This document shows, in pieces, positions 18,219-26,806 of a stretch of 64,000 bases of DNA. A program made the translations under genes and the position numbers. Below the pieces are notes generated by a model. It was not told the origin of the DNA. It saw only the letters and a list, made by a program, of their open reading frames with translations, and did not search any database. Position 1 is the stretch's first letter; each line of letters opens with the position of its first letter. The stretch comes from Pseudodesulfovibrio alkaliphilus (lineage in GTDB: Bacteria > Desulfobacterota > Desulfovibrionia > Desulfovibrionales > Desulfovibrionaceae), in the NCBI RefSeq assembly GCF_009729555.1, contig NZ_WODC01000003.1:62001-126000 (forward strand), given 5' to 3'.

Positions 18219-19886
18219 TTGACGGACGACAATCAGCACCATGGCGCCGCCCGTGACGGGAAAGGCGCCCCGGCGGACGTGTCGCCAGACCCGCCGGATT
18301 CAACGGGACCGGACTACTTCTCCCGTTTGCACGGACCGGATTTCTGGGTCGAATCCACAGCCTCCGGCACCTTCGCCGACACCCCCCTGCCCCCGCACCT
18401 CACCCCGACGGCCATGGCCGCGGGCGACCTGACCGGCGACGGACGGACGGAACTGGTGGTCGGCCACGGTTCAGGAGTGACCATCCTGCGCAACGACGGC
18501 GAGTGGTCGGCCGAGAACGTGCGCTTGCGGCTCGACGCCCCCCGGGCCATCGTCGTGGCCGACGTGGACGGGGACGGCCACGCGGACATAGTTCTACGCA
18601 CCGGCACCGATCTCGTGCTGCTCAAGGGCCACATGGGCACCTTCGGCACCCAGGTCCTGAGCTGGCCCAACCTGGGCAGCAGCACGGTCCTGGCAGTGGG
18701 CAGCTTCAACATCACCACGCCCACCCTGGAAATCATCACCTTCAACGCCACCACGGGCGCTCTGGGCATCATCGCCCACGACGGAGCCTCCTGGCAGGCG
18801 TTCCGGGCGGTTTCCCAGGCCAGCGCCGTCACCCTGTATGTAAGGGACGCCAACAACGACGGACTCAGCGACCTGTGCGTCGTTGACAGCGGCGGCAGCC
18901 AGACCTGGCTGATCAGCGACGGCAGCGGCAACTTCTCGCCCCAGCCGGTCCTCCCGGCCATATCCCCTGTCCCGGCCGGCCCAACGCTCAACACGACCCA
19001 GTCCGTGGGCGGCGGAGCCTGGAACATCCCCCCGGAAAGCGACGGCAAAACCGTATCGCAAGCCGCGGACGAAACAATCCGGGTGGACCGGACAGACCCC
19101 GACCCCCTGGCCGAGCCTGACCCTGGCACCTTTCACGCCATGGGCGGCGCCGGACTTCCCACGGTGGACGCCTCGGGCAGCCCCGAGGGCGTGCGCTTCG
19201 ACCTTCGCGAAACAGGAGGCGGCAACGCCGTGGGCTCCGACTTCAGCGACCACATTACCGGCGACGACCAGGCCAACGTGCTCTTCGGCGGCAACGGGCA
19301 CGACTGGATCGTGGGCGGCGGCGGCAACGACACCCTCATCGGCGGCCGGGGAAACGACTGGCTCTTCGGCGGGGACGGAAACGATCTCCTCCTGGGCGGC
19401 GACGGCGACGACATCCTCTTCGGCGACAAGGGCGACGACCGCATCTACGGCGGCCAGGGCAACGACATACTCTTTGGCGGCTCCGGCAATGACACTCTGG
19501 TGGGCGGGCCGGGCGGGGACATCCTGTTCGGCGGCGACGGCGACGACCTGCTCTACGGCGGCCAGGGCCAGGACATTCTCACGGGCGGACGGGGGAGCGA
19601 CACCTTCCACTACCAGAGCCCCACCGAGGGCGGAGACACCATCACGGACTTCACCCCCGGCGAGGACAAGCTCTCCTTTGCCTTCGGTTCCGGCGTCCTG
19701 CGCCCGGCCGACGCCCTGCCGACCGAAACCCCGGGCCAGGCGTTCATATGGGAGTCCTCCGGGCCGACAACAGGACGGCTCCTCTACGACCCGGAAACCT
19801 CCCTGGCCGGTGACGAAATCCTTGTGGCCGAGATCACCCTGACCGAACCGGACGCCGCCCTGACCGTGGACGACATCATCACCTAA
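18219..19886 (+). CDS. RTX calcium-binding exoprotein with FG-GAP-like repeats
   Basis: 555 residues. The N-terminal half has FG-GAP/VCBS-like calcium loops (GDLTGDGRTELVVG, DVDGDGHADIVLR, DANNDGLSDLCVVD) typical of a beta-propeller. The C-terminal half has twelve consecutive GGxGxD-type nonapeptides (about 19270-19600, for example LFGGDGNDL and LIGGRGNDW), followed by a FHYQSPTEGGDTITDFTPGEDKLSF segment like the C-terminus of type I secreted proteins. There is no N-terminal signal peptide, which fits type I secretion. The start is TTG at 18219, placed 5 nt after CAGGGAGG. No ABC/MFP/TolC secretion genes lie in the window. Confidence 0.88.
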   Translation: MTDDNQHHGAARDGKGAPADVSPDPPDSTGPDYFSRLHGPDFWVESTASGTFADTPLPPHLTPTAMAAGDLTGDGRTELVVGHGSGVTILRNDGEWSAENVRLRLDAPRAIVVADVDGDGHADIVLRTGTDLVLLKGHMGTFGTQVLSWPNLGSSTVLAVGSFNITTPTLEIITFNATTGALGIIAHDGASWQAFRAVSQASAVTLYVRDANNDGLSDLCVVDSGGSQTWLISDGSGNFSPQPVLPAISPVPAGPTLNTTQSVGGGAWNIPPESDGKTVSQAADETIRVDRTDPDPLAEPDPGTFHAMGGAGLPTVDASGSPEGVRFDLRETGGGNAVGSDFSDHITGDDQANVLFGGNGHDWIVGGGGNDTLIGGRGNDWLFGGDGNDLLLGGDGDDILFGDKGDDRIYGGQGNDILFGGSGNDTLVGGPGGDILFGGDGDDLLYGGQGQDILTGGRGSDTFHYQSPTEGGDTITDFTPGEDKLSFAFGSGVLRPADALPTETPGQAFIWESSGPTTGRLLYDPETSLAGDEILVAEITLTEPDAALTVDDIIT

Positions 19887-19963
19887 GCCAGTCCCGGTCC
19901 TGGGCGACCGGAGCAAAACCGCCAGAAAAAACGGTACGCGCCCCTTCTCCATCCCTCCTTTTC

Positions 19964-19992
19964 TTGACAGTTTTTCCGGCCCATGGTAGCCA
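19964..19992 (+). promoter_or_regulatory. promoter of the TetR gene
   Basis: TTGACA (19964-19969), a 17-nt spacer and TAGCCA (19987-19992). The predicted start point is near 20000, immediately before the paired palindromes at 20005-20035, so a protein bound there would block transcription. Confidence 0.5.
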
Positions 19993-20004
19993 TGACCTCG
20001 AAAA

Positions 20005-20035
20005 TGACCATTGGTCATTTTTTGACCAATGGTCA
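20005..20035. promoter_or_regulatory. paired palindromic operator for the TetR regulator
   Basis: TGACCATTGGTCA at 20005-20017 and TGACCAATGGTCA at 20023-20035. Each 13-mer is palindromic apart from its central base, each is the reverse complement of the other, and their centres are 18 bp apart. They lie between the promoter and the TetR start codon, as expected for an autoregulated TetR gene. They could bind two dimers on one DNA face pair. As RNA the two copies could also pair as a hairpin. Confidence 0.7.
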
Positions 20036-20061
20036 CACAGCCCGGCGAAACAGGATGCGCA

Positions 20062-20655
20062 ATGGCCAAGAAACAGCAGGAAAAATCCCGGCAGACCATG
20101 CAGGAGCTGATGGACTCGGCCTTTTTCCTTTTCGGGTCCAAGGGATTCGTGCAGACCTCCGTGGCCGAGATCACCGAGCACGCGGGCTATGCCAAGGGCA
20201 GCTTTTACCGGCACTGGAACAGCAAGGACGAGTTGTTCCTGCTCATCGTGGAGCGGAAATTCCGTCATTACCGGGCCGAGCGCAACGGCAGGGTGGACCG
20301 GGCCACCAGCCTTGAAGAGGTCATGAACATCATCTGGGACTTCCTGGAGTCCATCCTGGACGACGAGAACTGGTCGTCCATCTTTCTTGAGTTCACGGTC
20401 TACTCGGCCCGCAACGACGTGCTCAGGCAACGCATGAACAAGTCCGGCTACCGGCTCTCCAACGCCATCTTCGCCGATCTGGTACGCGGCCACATCGAGA
20501 CCGATTACCCCCCGGAAAAAATCGGGGCGTTGAACACGGCCCTGTTCGAGGGATTCCTCATCCACCGCGCCCTGGGCACCCGGCTGTTGAGCGTGCGGGA
20601 CGTACGCGAAACGGCCATCGCCATGGCCCTGCGCCACGGCACCATGCAAGGCTGA
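20062..20655 (+). CDS. TetR/AcrR-family transcriptional regulator
   Basis: 197 residues. The N-terminal helix-turn-helix (about 10-60: MDSAFFLFGSKGFVQTSVAEITEHAGYAKGSFYRHWNSKDELF) is typical of TetR proteins. The remainder is the helical ligand domain. ATG 20062 is preferred to GTG 20029 because the latter lies inside the operator palindrome. The gene is 55 nt upstream of the TRAP transporter genes on the same strand, so it probably controls their expression as well as its own, responding to the transported ligand or a derivative (inference). Confidence 0.88.
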   Translation: MAKKQQEKSRQTMQELMDSAFFLFGSKGFVQTSVAEITEHAGYAKGSFYRHWNSKDELFLLIVERKFRHYRAERNGRVDRATSLEEVMNIIWDFLESILDDENWSSIFLEFTVYSARNDVLRQRMNKSGYRLSNAIFADLVRGHIETDYPPEKIGALNTALFEGFLIHRALGTRLLSVRDVRETAIAMALRHGTMQG

Positions 20656-20710
20656 ACCCGGTGGGCACGCGCCCGGACCGGATGAACACAATCAACCAAC
20701 GAGACGCACC

Positions 20711-21718
20711 ATGAAAAAACTCCTCACCCTGGCCGCAGTCCTTGCCCTGAGCCTGGTCACGGCCGCCACGGCCCTGGCCGCCCCCCTCAGGCTGACCTAC
20801 TCCAATTTCTTTCCGCCCACCCATGTCCAGTCCAAGCTGGCCGAGGAATGGTGCCGCGAGGTGGAGCGCCGCACCGGAGGCGCGGTGGTCATCGACTACT
20901 TTCCGGGGGGCACACTGACCCCGGCCCAGCAGACATACGACGGCGTGGTCGAAGGCATCGCGGACATCGGGCTTTCCTGCCTCGCCTACTCACGCGGCCG
21001 CTTCCCGGTCATGGCCGCCCTGGACCTGCCCCTGGGCTATACCAGCGCGGCCCAGGCCACGGCAGCGGCCAACGCGGTCCACGAAAAATACAGCCCGGCC
21101 GAGCTGACCGACGTGGCCCCCATGTATTTCCACGCCCATGGTCCGGGGCTGCTCTTCACCACCCCGCGCCCGGTCGCCACCCTGGAAGACCTCAAGGGAC
21201 TCAAGATTCGCTCCACCGGCAATTCGGCCCAACTGGTCGAGGCCCTGGGCGGCACCCCGGTGGCCCAGTCCATGCCCACCTGCTACCAGTCGCTGCAAAA
21301 GGGCGTGGTGGACGGCTCCATCCACCCCCTTGAGTCCAACAAGGGCTGGAAGCTGGCCGAGGTGGTCAAATACGGCACCGAGTCCTTTCCCGTGGCCTAC
21401 ACCACCACCTTCTTCGTGGTCATGAACAAGGCCAAGTGGCAGCGCCTGGACGAGGCGACCCGCGCCGTGATCGGCGAGATCAACGCCGAGTGGGCCGTGC
21501 GCCACGGCGCGGCCTGGGACGAGGCCGACCAGGAAGGCAGGGACTACTTCCTCGAAAAGGGCGGCAGCTTCGTGCCCCTGGCCGATGCCGAGGCCGCCCG
21601 CTGGGTGGAGGCCGCCCAGCCTGTCATCGCCGCCTACGAAAAGGCCACCGCCTCCAGGGGCCTGGACGGTCCGGGCGTGGTCGCCTTCCTGCGGGCGGCC
21701 ATGGACGAAGCAAAATAG
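20711..21718 (+). CDS. dctP: TRAP transporter substrate-binding protein DctP (copy 1)
   Basis: 335 residues with a signal peptide (MKKLLTLAAVLALSLVTAATALA). The mature protein has the DctP pattern: LTYSNFFPPTHVQSKLAEEW, GGTLTPAQQTYDGVVEGIADIG, the substrate arginine region LKGLKIRSTGNS and NKAKW near the end. It would deliver a carboxylate-type ligand to the DctQM membrane proteins. It is the first of two tandem full-length copies. A perfect 9-bp stem-loop follows it. Confidence 0.92.
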   Translation: MKKLLTLAAVLALSLVTAATALAAPLRLTYSNFFPPTHVQSKLAEEWCREVERRTGGAVVIDYFPGGTLTPAQQTYDGVVEGIADIGLSCLAYSRGRFPVMAALDLPLGYTSAAQATAAANAVHEKYSPAELTDVAPMYFHAHGPGLLFTTPRPVATLEDLKGLKIRSTGNSAQLVEALGGTPVAQSMPTCYQSLQKGVVDGSIHPLESNKGWKLAEVVKYGTESFPVAYTTTFFVVMNKAKWQRLDEATRAVIGEINAEWAVRHGAAWDEADQEGRDYFLEKGGSFVPLADAEAARWVEAAQPVIAAYEKATASRGLDGPGVVAFLRAAMDEAK

Positions 21719-21724
21719 CGCATC

Positions 21725-21750
21725 GGCGGCCCCGTTGCGGCGGGGCCGCC
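21725..21750 (+). other. stem-loop between the two dctP genes
   Basis: GGCGGCCCC (21725-21733) and GGGGCCGCC (21742-21750) form a perfect 9-bp stem with an 8-nt loop. It starts 7 nt after the first dctP stop. No T-run follows, so it is more likely an mRNA-stabilising or attenuating element than a full terminator. It could make the first dctP transcript more abundant than the distal genes. Confidence 0.5.
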
Positions 21751-21808
21751 TTGACATAGACGGGGAGGGCCCAGACCCTTCAAGGACCACAGCACGCTGG
21801 AGAGATCG

Positions 21809-22810
21809 ATGAAAAAACTGCTCCTGTCGCTCGCCGCCCTGGCCGCTCTCTGTACGGCCGCGCCCGGCCCTGCCCTGGCCGACACCGTCAGGCTGACCTA
21901 TTCCAACTTCTTCCCGCCCGCCAACCACCAGTCGCAACTGGCCGAGGCGTGGTGCCGCGAGGTGGAAAAACGTACCGGCGGCAAGGTGAGCATCAACTAC
22001 TACCCCGGCGGCACCCTGACCCAGGCCCAGCAGACATACGACGGCGTGGTCGAGGGCATCGCCGACATAGGGCTCTCCTGCCTCGCCTACACTCGCGGGC
22101 GGTTCCCGGTCATGGCCGCCGTGGACCTGCCGCTGGGCTACAAGAACGCGGCACAGGCCACGGAAACGGCCAATGCGGTTTACGCCCGCTTCAAGCCCGA
22201 AGAGCTGGCCGATGTGGAGGTCATGTATTTCAACGGGCACGGCCCCGGCCTGCTCTTCACCACCAGCAAGCCCGTATCCACCCTGGAGGAGCTGAAGGGC
22301 CAAAAAATCCGCTCCACAGGCAACTCGGCCCAGTTGGTCAAGGCCCTGGGCGGCACCCCGGTGGCCAAGCCCATGCCCGAAAACTACCAGCTGCTCCAGA
22401 AGGGCGTGGTGGACGGCTCCATGCACCCCATCGAGTCCAACCTCTCCTTCAAGCTCGGCGAGGTTTGCAAGTTCGGCACCGACTGTTTCGACGTGGCCTA
22501 CACCACGGTCTTCTTCATTGTCATGAACAAGGCCAAGTGGGCGGCCATTGACCCCGAATCCCAGTCCGTGATCCGCGAAATCAACACCCAGTGGGCAGCA
22601 AAACACGCCCAGGCCTGGGACGAGGCAGACATCGAGGGCAGACGCTATCTCATCGAACAGGGCGGGACCGTCATCGAGCTGTCCGCCGAGGAATCGGCCC
22701 GCTGGGTCGAGGCGTCCCGGCCGGTCATCGAGGCATACATCAGGGAAACAGACGCCAGGGGGCTCGACGGCGCGGCCATCATCGAGTACACCCGCTCCAC
22801 CCTGCAATAG
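21809..22810 (+). CDS. dctP: TRAP transporter substrate-binding protein DctP (copy 2)
   Basis: 333 residues, clearly homologous along its whole length to the preceding gene, with the same LTYSNFFPP, GGTLTQAQQTYDGVVEGIADIG and KIRSTGNSAQLV segments and its own signal peptide. Differences around the binding cleft (for example MYFNGHGPG versus MYFHAHGPG and PMPENYQLLQKG versus SMPTCYQSLQKG) may change ligand preference. AGAGA precedes ATG 21809. It lies just upstream of dctQ. Confidence 0.92.
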   Translation: MKKLLLSLAALAALCTAAPGPALADTVRLTYSNFFPPANHQSQLAEAWCREVEKRTGGKVSINYYPGGTLTQAQQTYDGVVEGIADIGLSCLAYTRGRFPVMAAVDLPLGYKNAAQATETANAVYARFKPEELADVEVMYFNGHGPGLLFTTSKPVSTLEELKGQKIRSTGNSAQLVKALGGTPVAKPMPENYQLLQKGVVDGSMHPIESNLSFKLGEVCKFGTDCFDVAYTTVFFIVMNKAKWAAIDPESQSVIREINTQWAAKHAQAWDEADIEGRRYLIEQGGTVIELSAEESARWVEASRPVIEAYIRETDARGLDGAAIIEYTRSTLQ

Positions 22811-22868
22811 CCAACAAGCGCGGGACGGGCGAGCCCGCACCGCAGCGAACGCAAGGATTATCCGTCTC

Positions 22869-23357
22869 ATGGAAGAAATGAAGAAAGGCCCCCTCGACCA
22901 TCTGGAGCGGGCCATGCGCGCCATCGCCGCCCTCTGCCTCTTCTGCATGGCGCTGCTCACCGGGACCGACGTGCTCATGCGCGGCGTATGGAACACGCCC
23001 ATCTTCGGCTGCGAGGAGATTGTCTCCATCCTGGGCATCGTGGTGGTCGGGTTCGCCCTGCCGTACGCCCACCAGCAAAAGAGCCACATCGGCGTGGAGA
23101 TATTCGTGCGTCGTCTGCCGCGCCGCACCCGCCGCGCAGTCAAGCTGCTGACCACCGCTGCCACCCTGGCCCTGGTGTCCATCGTGGCCTGGCGCATGTA
23201 CCTGTATGCGCGGACCCAGTCCGAATCCGGCGAGGTCTCCATGAACCTGGAGCTGCCCGACTACCTGATCATCTACGTGCTCGCCTTCGGCTTTCTGGTC
23301 TACTCCCTGTTCCTGGTCCGGGACATCGCACGGTTCCTCAAAGGCGGGGAGGACTAG
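22869..23357 (+). CDS. dctQ: TRAP transporter small permease DctQ
   Basis: 162 residues with four hydrophobic segments, including IAALCLFCMALLTGTDVLMRGV and a family-typical GCEEIVSILGIVVVGFALPYAHQQKSHI. It forms the small membrane subunit that pairs with DctM. It directly abuts the dctM gene (stop at 23357, next start at 23358) and lies 58 nt after the second dctP. Confidence 0.9.
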   Translation: MEEMKKGPLDHLERAMRAIAALCLFCMALLTGTDVLMRGVWNTPIFGCEEIVSILGIVVVGFALPYAHQQKSHIGVEIFVRRLPRRTRRAVKLLTTAATLALVSIVAWRMYLYARTQSESGEVSMNLELPDYLIIYVLAFGFLVYSLFLVRDIARFLKGGED

Positions 23358-24671
23358 ATGGACCCTACCACCGCCGGAATCGTCGGCATCGTCGTCATGG
23401 TCCTGCTGTTCATGACCCGGATGCCGGTGGCCTTCGTCATGATGCTTGTCGGATTCGTGGGCTTCTCGCTGCTCACTTCCTGGCGCGGCGGGCTGAACCT
23501 CATGTCGCGCAATATCTACGACGCCTTTGCCTCCTACGAGCTGTCCACCATCCCCCTGTTCATCCTCATGGGCCAGATCGCCTTCAACTGCGGCATCTCA
23601 AAGAGGCTCTACAACACCGCCTACCACTTTCTCGGAAGCACCCGGGGCGGGCTGGCCATGGCCACTGTCTCGGCCTGCACCGCCTTTGGCGCGGTCTGCG
23701 GCTCCAGCCCGGCCACAGCGGCCACCATGTCCACCGTGGGCATACCGGAGATGAAACGCTACGGCTACGCCAACTCCCTGGCCTCGGCCTCGGTGGCATC
23801 GGGCGGCGGACTCGGCATGATCATGCCGCCCAGCGTGGTGCTGATCATCTACGGAGTGCTCACCGAGCAGTCCATCGGCGCCCTCTTCGTCTCCGGCATC
23901 TTCCCGGCCTTCCTGCTCACGGCCCTGTTCGTGGCGGCCATCGCCATCCAGTGCCGGATCAACCCCGCCCTTGGCCCCAAGGGGGAGTCCTTCCCCTGGT
24001 CCAGAAAGCTCAAGTCCCTGGCCGGGCTGCTCGACACCCTGATCATCTTCGCCCTGGTCATCGGGGGGCTCTTCCGGGGCTGGTTCACGCCCACCGAGGC
24101 CGCGTCCATAGGCGTGCTCGGCGTCCTTGCCCTGGCCGTGATCAAGCGCCAGCTCTCATGGAACGCCTTTGTCAACTCCCTGCACGAGACCCTGCGCACC
24201 TCGTGCATGGTCATGGTCCTCATCGCGGGCGCAGTGGTCTTCGGCAAGTTCCTGGCCGTGACCCGCATCCCCTTTGACATCGCCAGTTGGGTGGCCTCCT
24301 TTGACATGCCCCATTACGCCATCATGGCGGCCATCATCCTCATCTACTTCATCGGCGGCTGCTTCATGGACTCCCTGGCCCTGATCATGCTGACCATCCC
24401 GGTCTTCTTCCCGGTGGTCACCAGCATGGGCTACGACCCCATCTGGTTCGGCATCATCATCGTCCTGGTCACGGAGATGGGTGTCATCACGCCCCCGGTG
24501 GGCATCAACGTCTACGTGGTCTACGGCATGTGCCAGAAAATCGCGCCCGGCGTGACCCTGGAGCAGGTCTTCAGGGGCATCGTGCCCTTCATGCTGGCCA
24601 TCATCGCGGGTATCGCCCTGCTCTTCGTCTTCCCCCAGATCATCCTCTACCTGCCGGGCCTCATGTACTGA
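23358..24671 (+). CDS. dctM: TRAP transporter large permease DctM
   Basis: 437 residues with about twelve TM segments. Family landmarks are FMTRMPVAFVMMLVGF, the FGAVCGSSPATAATMSTVGIPEM region, GGLGMIMPPSVVLIIYG and a second half ending with LVTEMGVITPPVGINVYVVYG. It is the sodium-coupled transport channel. It ends the TRAP operon, followed by a strong bidirectional terminator. Confidence 0.93.
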   Translation: MDPTTAGIVGIVVMVLLFMTRMPVAFVMMLVGFVGFSLLTSWRGGLNLMSRNIYDAFASYELSTIPLFILMGQIAFNCGISKRLYNTAYHFLGSTRGGLAMATVSACTAFGAVCGSSPATAATMSTVGIPEMKRYGYANSLASASVASGGGLGMIMPPSVVLIIYGVLTEQSIGALFVSGIFPAFLLTALFVAAIAIQCRINPALGPKGESFPWSRKLKSLAGLLDTLIIFALVIGGLFRGWFTPTEAASIGVLGVLALAVIKRQLSWNAFVNSLHETLRTSCMVMVLIAGAVVFGKFLAVTRIPFDIASWVASFDMPHYAIMAAIILIYFIGGCFMDSLALIMLTIPVFFPVVTSMGYDPIWFGIIIVLVTEMGVITPPVGINVYVVYGMCQKIAPGVTLEQVFRGIVPFMLAIIAGIALLFVFPQIILYLPGLMY

Positions 24672-24694
24672 CCCGGCCCCGAACAACAAAGAAG

Positions 24695-24732
24695 CCCCGC
24701 CCGCTCCGACTTACCGGAACGGACGGGGTTTT
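24695..24732 (+). terminator. bidirectional intrinsic terminator between dctM and ald
   Basis: A 14-bp stem (24695-24708 with 24715-24728, two G-U pairs) and a 6-nt loop are followed by TTTT. On the minus strand the stem is followed by a T-rich stretch, so it can also stop the converging ald transcript. Confidence 0.85.
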
Positions 24733-24756
24733 CCGTTTTGGGACGAGGTAAACGGC

Positions 24757-25860
24757 CTAGAGAGCTTGGGCCGGGGTCACGGAGTCGATACCCAGGGCCT
24801 GCCCGACGGCCGGGCAGGTCAACCTGCCCTTGCAGGTATTCAGGCCCAGGGCCAGGCCGGGGTCCTTCCTCAGGGCGTCCATGCCGTCGCGGGCGATGCG
24901 CAGGGCATAGGGCAGGGTCTGGTTGACCAGGGCAAAGGTGGAGGTGCGGGGCACGGCGCCGGGCATGTTGGCCACGCCGTAGTGGACCACGCCGTCAACC
25001 ACATAGACCGGGTCGTCGTGGGTGGTGGCCCTGATGGTCTCCACGCAGCCGCCCTGGTCCACGGCCACGTCCACGATGACCGAGCCCTCCTTCATGGTGG
25101 GCAGCATCTCGCGGGTGACCAGCTTGGGGGCCTTGGCCCCGGGCACCAGCACCGCGCCGATGACGAGGTCCGAAGCCTGCACGGCGGCCCGGATGTTGGG
25201 CTCGGTGGAGGCCATGGTGGTCAGACGGCCCTGGAAGATGTCGTCAAGATACTGCAGCCGCTTGTGGGAGAGGTCGAGGATGGTCACATGCGCCCCCATG
25301 CCCACGGCGATGCGGGCTGCGTTGGTGCCGACCACGCCGCCGCCGATGACCGCCACCGAGGCCGGAGCCACGCCGGGCACACCGCCAAGCAGCATGCCGC
25401 GACCTCCCTGATTCTTTTCGAGATAATGTGCGCCCACCTGGGTGGCCATGCGTCCGGCCACCTCGCTCATGGGCATGAGCAGCGGCAGGGAGCCGTCGGG
25501 CAGGGTTACGGTCTCGTAGGCGATGCCCGTGGTGCCCGCCTTGAGCAGGGCGTGGGTCAGGGATTCGGCGGCGGCCAGATGCAGATAGGTGAAGAGGATA
25601 AGGTCGTCGCGCAAATAGCCGAACTCGGACTCCAGCGGCTCCTTGACCTTGATGACCATCTGTGCCCCCCACGCCTCGGCAGCAGTGACCAGCCTGGCTC
25701 CGGCAGCGGCGTATTCCTCGTCGCCCAGGCCGCTGCCCAGGCCTGCGCCGGTCTCGGTCAGCACGGTGTGGCCCTGGCGCACCAGGGTTTCGACCGCACC
25801 CGGCGTCATGGCGACGCGGTTCTCCAATGTTTTGATTTCCTTTGGGATACCAATGATCAT
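24757..25860 (-). CDS. ald: alanine dehydrogenase
   Basis: 367 residues, NAD-dependent interconversion of L-alanine with pyruvate and ammonia. The start [20 protein letters not shown] is characteristic. Substrate residues R15, K73 (KVKEP) and H94 (TYLHLAA) are present, and the NAD Rossmann loop is [11 protein letters not shown]. Length equals that of known Ald subunits. ATG 25860 has AAGGAGAG about 7 nt upstream. The Lrp-type gene lies 44 nt upstream on the same strand, suggesting co-transcription and control of alanine use. Confidence 0.95.
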   Translation of the reverse strand: MIIGIPKEIKTLENRVAMTPGAVETLVRQGHTVLTETGAGLGSGLGDEEYAAAGARLVTAAEAWGAQMVIKVKEPLESEFGYLRDDLILFTYLHLAAAESLTHALLKAGTTGIAYETVTLPDGSLPLLMPMSEVAGRMATQVGAHYLEKNQGGRGMLLGGVPGVAPASVAVIGGGVVGTNAARIAVGMGAHVTILDLSHKRLQYLDDIFQGRLTTMASTEPNIRAAVQASDLVIGAVLVPGAKAPKLVTREMLPTMKEGSVIVDVAVDQGGCVETIRATTHDDPVYVVDGVVHYGVANMPGAVPRTSTFALVNQTLPYALRIARDGMDALRKDPGLALGLNTCKGRLTCPAVGQALGIDSVTPAQAL

Positions 25861-25904
25861 GACTCTCTCCTTGATGAATAAATCCGTCCGCCGCGGTGGG
25901 CGGG

Positions 25905-26390
25905 TTATGCGTTGAACTCCCGGACCACGGCATCGGGCAGCAAAAGCCACTTTCGCCGCGATTTCATGACGACAAACGATTCGCTGGAATTGACCCCGCC
26001 CACCTTGGAGAGATCCTGGTCCAGAAAGTCGTAGAGGTCTCCGATGTCCTCGGAGCAGACGATCTCCGCGATGATGTCGTAACGGCCAGTGACCACGGCG
26101 CACCAGTTGACACGCGGCAGGGAGCCGATACAGGCCAGCTTCTCGTCGAGCTGTTCGTGACTGTTGAGGGATATGCCCACCAGGGCCACGGTCAGCCCCC
26201 GCGCCTTCATGGGGTCGATGAGCCCGGCGACTTTGAGCACTCCGGCGGCCATAAGGTTCTTCAGGCGCGAACGCACCGTGGGCGCGGTGACGCCCATCTC
26301 CCCGGCCACCTTGCCGGGCGAGCGCTGTCCGTCGGCGGTCAGTGCCGCCACCAACTTTCTGTCGTGGGGATCAAGGAGGTATTTCACCAT
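25905..26390 (-). CDS. Lrp/AsnC-family transcriptional regulator
   Basis: 161 residues. The N-terminal HTH is [41 protein letters not shown], and the C-terminal part is a RAM ligand domain ([37 protein letters not shown]). Neighbouring ald on the same strand suggests it senses an amino acid such as alanine and controls ald, as in AldR-type regulators. Its upstream region is AT-rich with a good -35 box. Confidence 0.9.
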   Translation of the reverse strand: MVKYLLDPHDRKLVAALTADGQRSPGKVAGEMGVTAPTVRSRLKNLMAAGVLKVAGLIDPMKARGLTVALVGISLNSHEQLDEKLACIGSLPRVNWCAVVTGRYDIIAEIVCSEDIGDLYDFLDQDLSKVGGVNSSESFVVMKSRRKWLLLPDAVVREFNA

Positions 26391-26437
26391 GGCCTTTCCG
26401 TGGCGTTTTCTTCCGTTTTGAAAATCTTGATGGGAAT

Positions 26438-26466
26438 TTTTATCGAAAAGGCAAAATTATTGTCAA
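26438..26466 (-). promoter_or_regulatory. promoter of the lrp-ald operon
   Basis: On the minus strand TTGACA (26466-26461) is followed after 17 nt by ATAAAA (26443-26438), inside an AT-rich stretch. The predicted leader is about 40 nt before ATG 26390. Confidence 0.45.
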
Positions 26467-26694
26467 CTTGTTTTTTGCTTGGACGGTCTGACGCGAAAAC
26501 AACGGCAGCGGACCCGCCGCACGTACCCGGCCAGCCGCCTCGTCACGGCGGGCGACACGGCCTCGCCCGCGGTCTGGCCGAGGTGGCCGCAACCTGCCTA
26601 CCCTGCAACCATGTCGTCAGCCCGCTCCTGTCCACACGGAAAGCCAGCAATGACCTTCCCAAGCCGCTTGTCCCGAGCGAATTGCGAAGAGTTA

Positions 26695-26723
26695 TTGCTT
26701 TTCATTACCCTCTGGAATATGAT
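26695..26723 (+). promoter_or_regulatory. promoter of the TPR gene
   Basis: TTGCTT (26695-26700), a 17-nt spacer and TATGAT (26718-26723, five of six consensus bases). The transcript would start near 26730 and have a leader of about 77 nt before GTG 26807. Confidence 0.5.
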
Positions 26724-26806
26724 TTGTGGTAGGCCTTCCGATTGCCATAAAACACAGCTTCCCCCGGATGGCGGCCGGGCGCGACGCAAACAGACGGAGT
26801 CAATAC

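Larger units (their letters stand above)
26391..26806. other. divergent intergenic region, lrp-ald / TPR gene
   Basis: 416 nt without a convincing gene. The part next to lrp is AT-rich and carries its promoter. The part next to the TPR gene carries a second promoter (26695-26723). The GC-rich middle shows nothing recognised. Confidence 0.5.

Noticed and set aside
19270-19600. Tandem DNA repeats considered as a CRISPR-like or satellite array
   Set aside because: They are the coding repeats for the RTX nonapeptides in frame.
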